A DNA stretch of 38,831 nucleotides, from positions 1-38,831 of the forward strand of contig JABJGX010000090.1 in assembly GCA_018662075.1 (NCBI GenBank), given 5' to 3'. The notes beneath the pieces are model-generated. The model did not search any database. It worked only from the letters and a program-made list of their open reading frames with translations, and was not told the origin of the DNA. The DNA is from Candidatus Peregrinibacteria bacterium. GTDB taxonomy: Bacteria > Patescibacteriota > Gracilibacteria > Peribacterales > Peribacteraceae. Below are positions 38,092-38,831 of the stretch, in pieces. A program made the translations under genes and the position numbers. The stretch's first letter is position 1. Every line of letters begins with the position of its first letter.

Positions 38092-38831
38092 AACTGGTAT
38101 GTCTTATTAAAACAATGCTTTGTGGCAAACCACAACGCTGCAATACTTCCGAGTACGATAAATACAATACCTCCTGCTCCTGTTTCTGGTTGTCGAGTTG
38201 GTCCACTATTAGAGAAAGATGTTGGGGCTGGTGCAGTATTTGGAGCATCTCCAAACGCAGATTCAATAGGATTCCCATCACCGTCAAACGGATGAATACG
38301 TACACTATCTGCTGTGTATGGGTTCTGTGGAATGTTTGAACCTGATGGTGCAGCTACTGGCGTTGGCGCAGGTGTATCGAAAGGAGATGATGGTGGTGGA
38401 GTTGTTGTATTTACATCGTTTCCTCCCTGTGGGACATTGCCAAAGACATCATTATCCAAAAGAGATGTAATATCTTGGAAGTCATCAGCAGCAGTTGTCG
38501 TGATGATAATCACTCCTTGGATGTCTGAAGAGGTTGCAGACGTGTAGTTATACGATCCTGCTGGCATATCCAGAGTGATCGTAAAGTTGTCACTTTCTCC
38601 TTGGAAGAGTGTTTTTGTCTGAAGACAGTACCCTGTATCACTACAGAGCTCTTGGGACTCTAAGATATGTGGAATTGCCTGATTGTTTGTCCACGTGATT
38701 GTTTGTCCATGTTCTACTTCCAGGGTGACTGGTGAAAGGCCATCTGCTGTGATTACGACATTTTTCTGTTGATCTCCACTAGACACTTGTCCAGTAAGAG
38801 ATTCTACTCCCTGGAAAAATATGTATCCAAT
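38088..38831 (-). CDS. Cupredoxin-like surface protein with QPETG-TM C-terminus (5' end outside window)
   Basis: VVITADGLSPVTLEVEHGQTITWTNNQAIPHILES...MPAGSYNYTSATSSDIQGVIII. The frame stays open to 38831 (IGYIFFQGVESLTGQ-VSSGD), so the gene is truncated by the window edge. Confidence 0.7.
   Translation of the reverse strand: MGYIFFQGVESLTGQVSSGDQQKNVVITADGLSPVTLEVEHGQTITWTNNQAIPHILESQELCSDTGYCLQTKTLFQGESDNFTITLDMPAGSYNYTSATSSDIQGVIIITTTAADDFQDITSLLDNDVFGNVPQGGNDVNTTTPPPSSPFDTPAPTPVAAPSGSNIPQNPYTADSVRIHPFDGDGNPIESAFGDAPNTAPAPTSFSNSGPTRQPETGAGGIVFIVLGSIAALWFATKHCFNKTYQF

Noticed and set aside
371-38831. UGA recoded as Gly or Trp (code 25 or 4)
   Set aside because: Conserved genes are full length under the standard code with no in-frame TGA and no truncated gene pairs, so active reassignment is not supported here; only absence of TGA stops is.

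Overview
Gene-dense bacterial chromosome segment of about 38.8 kb. It most resembles a Candidate Phyla Radiation / Patescibacteria genome, possibly the Peregrinibacteria-Gracilibacteria side; this placement is inference from gene content only. I can support about 33 protein genes, two tRNA genes and one intrinsic terminator. Housekeeping genes include der, leuS, dnaG, rpoD, ftsK, rdgB, mltG, a YbaB-like gene, an RsmB/NOP-type methyltransferase, a UvrD-like helicase and a DEAD-box helicase. Envelope genes include a T4SS-type pilin, 3D-domain and RlpA-like wall proteins, a VirD4/TraG-like ATPase, an SLH/Cys-rich protein and a cupredoxin-like protein with a QPETG C-terminus. There is no CRISPR array, rRNA or evident prophage/transposon. 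Main points for a second look: (1) no gene ends in TGA and TGA is not used in-frame; (2) TATACT/TATAGT-like -10 boxes lie 5-11 nt from start codons without Shine-Dalgarno motifs, suggesting leaderless transcription; (3) convergent genes share or abut palindromic stop codons; (4) degenerate tRNA-His copies surround an intact tRNA-His; (5) the primary sigma factor carries a C-terminal zinc-ribbon-like extension; (6) the LeuRS editing motif is altered; (7) an isolated KAS III-like gene is present.
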